From NCBI GenBank assembly GCA_033064195.1, contig JARBJD010000414.1, positions 1 to 56,771 on the forward strand: a DNA stretch of 56,771 nucleotides. The letters are read 5' to 3'. Origin of the DNA: Blattamonas nauphoetae. Its lineage: Eukaryota; Preaxostyla; Oxymonadida. Each line of letters opens with the position of its first letter. The stretch's first letter is position 1. Position numbers and translations under genes: made by a program. Below the pieces are notes generated by a model. That model did not search any database. It worked only from the letters and a program-made list of their open reading frames with translations, and was not told where the DNA came from. Shown here one piece after another: positions 54,313 to 56,771 of the stretch.

Positions 54313-56284
54313 CTATACCTTCGCTCCACATCGGCAGCAGTACGCAGCATCTCCACAACACAACTCTCTCTTGCACTTCCCACATTTTTTCGGTTCGCTT
54401 TTCCGTTTCGCTGAACTCTCCCTGGGAAGTGCGTTTGTGGACGATGAATGTGCCAGTGAATTCAACGGCGACGTGCTGCGATGCTTTGCCTTCGGAATTC
54501 CAGACATAACTTTCCCTTTCGCGGGTGGTTCCTTGACAGGGCTGATCTTTGTATGTGTCGCTGTAGAGGGATTATGAGCTGATGCCTTCCGTGAAATGCG
54601 AGGTGGCGACGGTTCTTTCGGTTTTTCCGGTTCCACACTCACTTTTCCTGATGTTTTGGGCCTCCGAAGCACTTTGCTTTTCGGAACACCGCCCTTCGCT
54701 TGTGGTGGACTGTTGTCGACCGATTTCCTCAAAATTTCCTGCTCTTTCTTCAGCGTTTCTTCAAAAGTGTCCATTTTTGTCATGGGCTGTGCTGTTTGGG
54801 TGTCCATCATGTTGAGAAGTTGCAGGCGAAGAGCGATCGTATCGCGGAGTCTGCTTTCGTCCTTTTCTGACGAAAAGTCGATGGGCGGGAGTTCTAATGG
54901 TGCTGAATTGTCCATGAGGAGGGCTTCTTCGTCAGAGGGGGAGAGAGACCGATTCTGAGCGGTTGGAGAATCGAGATGAGAAAAGTGGATGAAAAGAAGG
55001 AGATACCTTTGCAGTGGCATTGAAACCGCGCGAACGTTGATGATCGTCCTCCTCTGCTTCGCGTTCCGCCTTCAATCTTCGAACCAAATCCTGCACACTT
55101 TCTGTTTTCTCTTCCTCCTTTTTCGTCTCGTTCAAGCCGCCTCTGCCTTTGATGGGAGAGAGGAGAGTGCTGGAGAGAGGTGGAATGAAGGAGGGATGAT
55201 AAGGAAAGCGGGATTTTCAAAAGAAAATGAGGATGAAAGAAAATTGATCAAACCTTCCAGTTTTAATCGGCGACCGATTTGTTTTCGTCATCTCCAACTT
55301 CTCCTTCTCCTCCTTCTTCCTCGCCAGCTCTTCATTCTTCTTCTTCCATTGCTCATCTTCATATCTCTTCTTACAAATGACCTGATGTTTCTCCAATCTA
55401 TCCTTCGCAAACGTCCTTGGACAATACGCACATTTCACCAATTCCACCTCCCCATCAGGCGTCGGCAGGAGAATGCTCGTGTCAGGCGATGTCGTGGCAG
55501 ACGCTGGCGTCTCATTCTTCGCTTTTGGAGGCGTTGTTTTGGCTGAGGTTGGAGTTGTGTTGGAAGACGCTGTTTCTTTAGAAGTTTTCTTTGTTGCGGA
55601 CATTGTCCCATCTTTTCCCTCGTTTTTCGCGCGTTCTTCGTCTTCTTTCAGTTTGAGTTCGATCATCTCCTCAAAAGTCATATTCTGCAGATGGCCGATA
55701 ATGATTGGTTGATCTTCGATGTTCACAGGCTTCTCTTCCGCTTTTTCAGCTTTCGGCTTGTCTTCTTCCGTCGCTGGTGTTGCCTCATTCTGGCTGGGAG
55801 GAGGATCGTCTTTTGGCGGTTCGGTCTCGGTTTTTGATGGTATGGTTTGCTCAGAAGGCTGTGGGGTTGGCTTTTCCTTTTCGGGAGGAGATTTTGGTTC
55901 GATTTTTGGTTCTTCAGGTGTTTTTTGTTTTGCTGTTTCTTTTTTTGTTTTTTTCTCTTTTTCTGGCTGTGGTTGAGGTGAAGGAGAGCTTGACACTCTT
56001 TCCTTCGGTGTCTTGCTTTCTGAGGAGTCTGTGCTTGGAGCTTTTCCATTCGGCTTTGGAGAAACTGAAGATTCTCTTTTGGTCACTGGTGCTTGTGAAG
56101 TATCTTTCTTTAATTCGGATTTGTCCTCATTATTGATTGATGTCTTTGATTCTGGCTTGGAATTGTCAGTTGTGGAAGTGTCCTTCTCGATCTTCTTCTT
56201 GTCTTGCGATGGTTTGGATTTGGATGCAGAAAATTTGGATTTTGTCGGTTTCTTGGCAGGAGGCTCTCCATTTGGGTCTGACAT
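54313..56284 (-). CDS. C2HC zinc-finger protein (ZC2HC1-like) with long disordered N-terminus
   Basis: Exons 55254-56284, 55007-55169 and 54313-54954. The introns are 84 nt (GTTTGA..CCAG, phase 2) and 52 nt (GTATCT..TCAG, phase 0); phases and lengths agree and give 611 residues. The start is the ATG at 56284 (MSDPNGEPPAKK). Residues about 1-270 are Lys/Glu/Pro/Ser-rich and disordered. A C2HC finger follows (VKCAYCPRTFAKDRLEKHQV then C), the ZC2HC1/FAM164 signature of axoneme and centrosome-associated proteins. Next come a charged coiled coil (ESVQDLVRRLKAEREAEEDD), another Ser/Pro-rich stretch, and a C-terminal zinc ribbon (CGKCKRELCCGDAAYCCRC). A role in flagellar structure is inferred from the family. 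GTATAG right after CGAK could be another donor site. Confidence 0.85.
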
Positions 56285-56771
56285 TGTCAATCGATGAGAC
56301 CTGAGTTGAGGAATCCGGCTTCAGAAACTGTGACTGAGACAGGTTGTCGTTTTACGGGTAGATCAAGTCCGTTCCACAGATTCTCGGACTCTGCGATGAC
56401 AAGTGAAGAAGGTGTCTCAATTCTACCATATATTGCCTTCCTTATCATTTCCTCAACTTCTCTTTTCTTATCTTGCTCATTTCAACCAAATCCACATTAT
56501 TCAAACATTCTCCTCCCTTTTCTTGAATATCTCTCCATTCTTCATCCTGCCCTTCTTCCTCATCAATCCTTCCACCAGACTACCTTCACTACCGTCTTCG
56601 GATCAAGCCAACTCAAAACGAATCCATCTCATCGACATCTGCCCCTCTCCAGGCTTCTGGTTTGCCTTGTCTCCATTGTCAACAGCCATAACATTATTCG
56701 TTCTCTCTCTTCTCTTCCCTCTCAGTTCATCTTGAGTCTTCAAGACGGTCGTCTCGATCTTCGTCATCCGT
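56285..56771. other. Upstream flank to window end, nothing certain
   Basis: About 490 bases 5' of the zinc-finger gene. A hydrophobic plus-strand frame at 56403-56735 (LFVLSLLFPLSS end) has no recognisable domain and a C/T-rich composition. It may be the start of a neighbouring gene that leaves the window, or chance. Confidence 0.35.

Noticed and set aside
55473-55976. Val/Phe/Ser-rich plus-strand frames over the zinc-finger gene
   Set aside because: They are antisense of the Lys/Glu/Pro-rich disordered region. The minus strand has the zinc finger and in-phase introns.

Overview
The window looks like accessory DNA from a small, intron-bearing protist genome, most plausibly an oxymonad-type flagellate (Preaxostyla, Blattamonas-like). 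The grounds are several recognisable protein styles found together: secreted beta-helix receptors that end in a kinase-like domain without catalytic residues, coiled-coil/SPRY-like proteins, an ARM-like helical family, many GT-AG introns (some only 29-36 nt), and abundant DNA transposons. The organism call is an inference from protein style, not from a search. No rRNA, tRNA or CRISPR was seen.

Layout. 1-10.3 kb: two head-to-head paralogues of a coiled-coil/SPRY-like family flank a beta-helix membrane protein. The left paralogue carries more than 100 copies of a 42-bp (14-residue) repeat and runs off the window. 10.6-18.7 kb: a broken beta-helix pseudokinase receptor, then about 4 kb of decayed sequence bounded by inverted repeats and a 25-bp minisatellite. 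19.3-25.4 kb: a near-intact pseudokinase receptor of about 2,000 residues on the minus strand. 26-32.4 kb: a Stowaway-like MITE, a SPRY-like pseudogene split by a 670-bp element with an 8-bp target duplication, a dead Ser/Thr kinase gene between inverted repeats, and a double-SPRY gene. 32.7-35.4 kb: an ARM-like gene and a small SPRY gene. 35.8-41.3 kb: a Mutator-like element (87-bp terminal inverted repeats, 9-bp target duplication) holding a decayed MULE transposase and an OSCA/CSC1/TMEM63-like channel gene. 41.4-53.3 kb: sparse and degenerate, with a 597-bp long-TIR MITE, an apparently intact pogo-like transposon, receptor and NTPase fragments, and dispersed repeats. 53.4-56.3 kb: two ordinary conserved genes in convergent orientation, a cornichon homologue and a C2HC zinc-finger protein, whose introns resolve cleanly.

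How the parts fit. Most of the window is a mosaic of expanding surface-receptor and coiled-coil/SPRY families that are repeatedly duplicated, interrupted and broken by DNA transposons; only the last 3 kb looks like stable core genome. The best candidate for something new is the MULE that encloses a membrane-channel gene between nearly identical termini. Next are the conserved 11-codon micro-exon architecture of the coiled-coil/SPRY family and the expansion of its 14-residue repeat from a single unit still visible in a paralogue.
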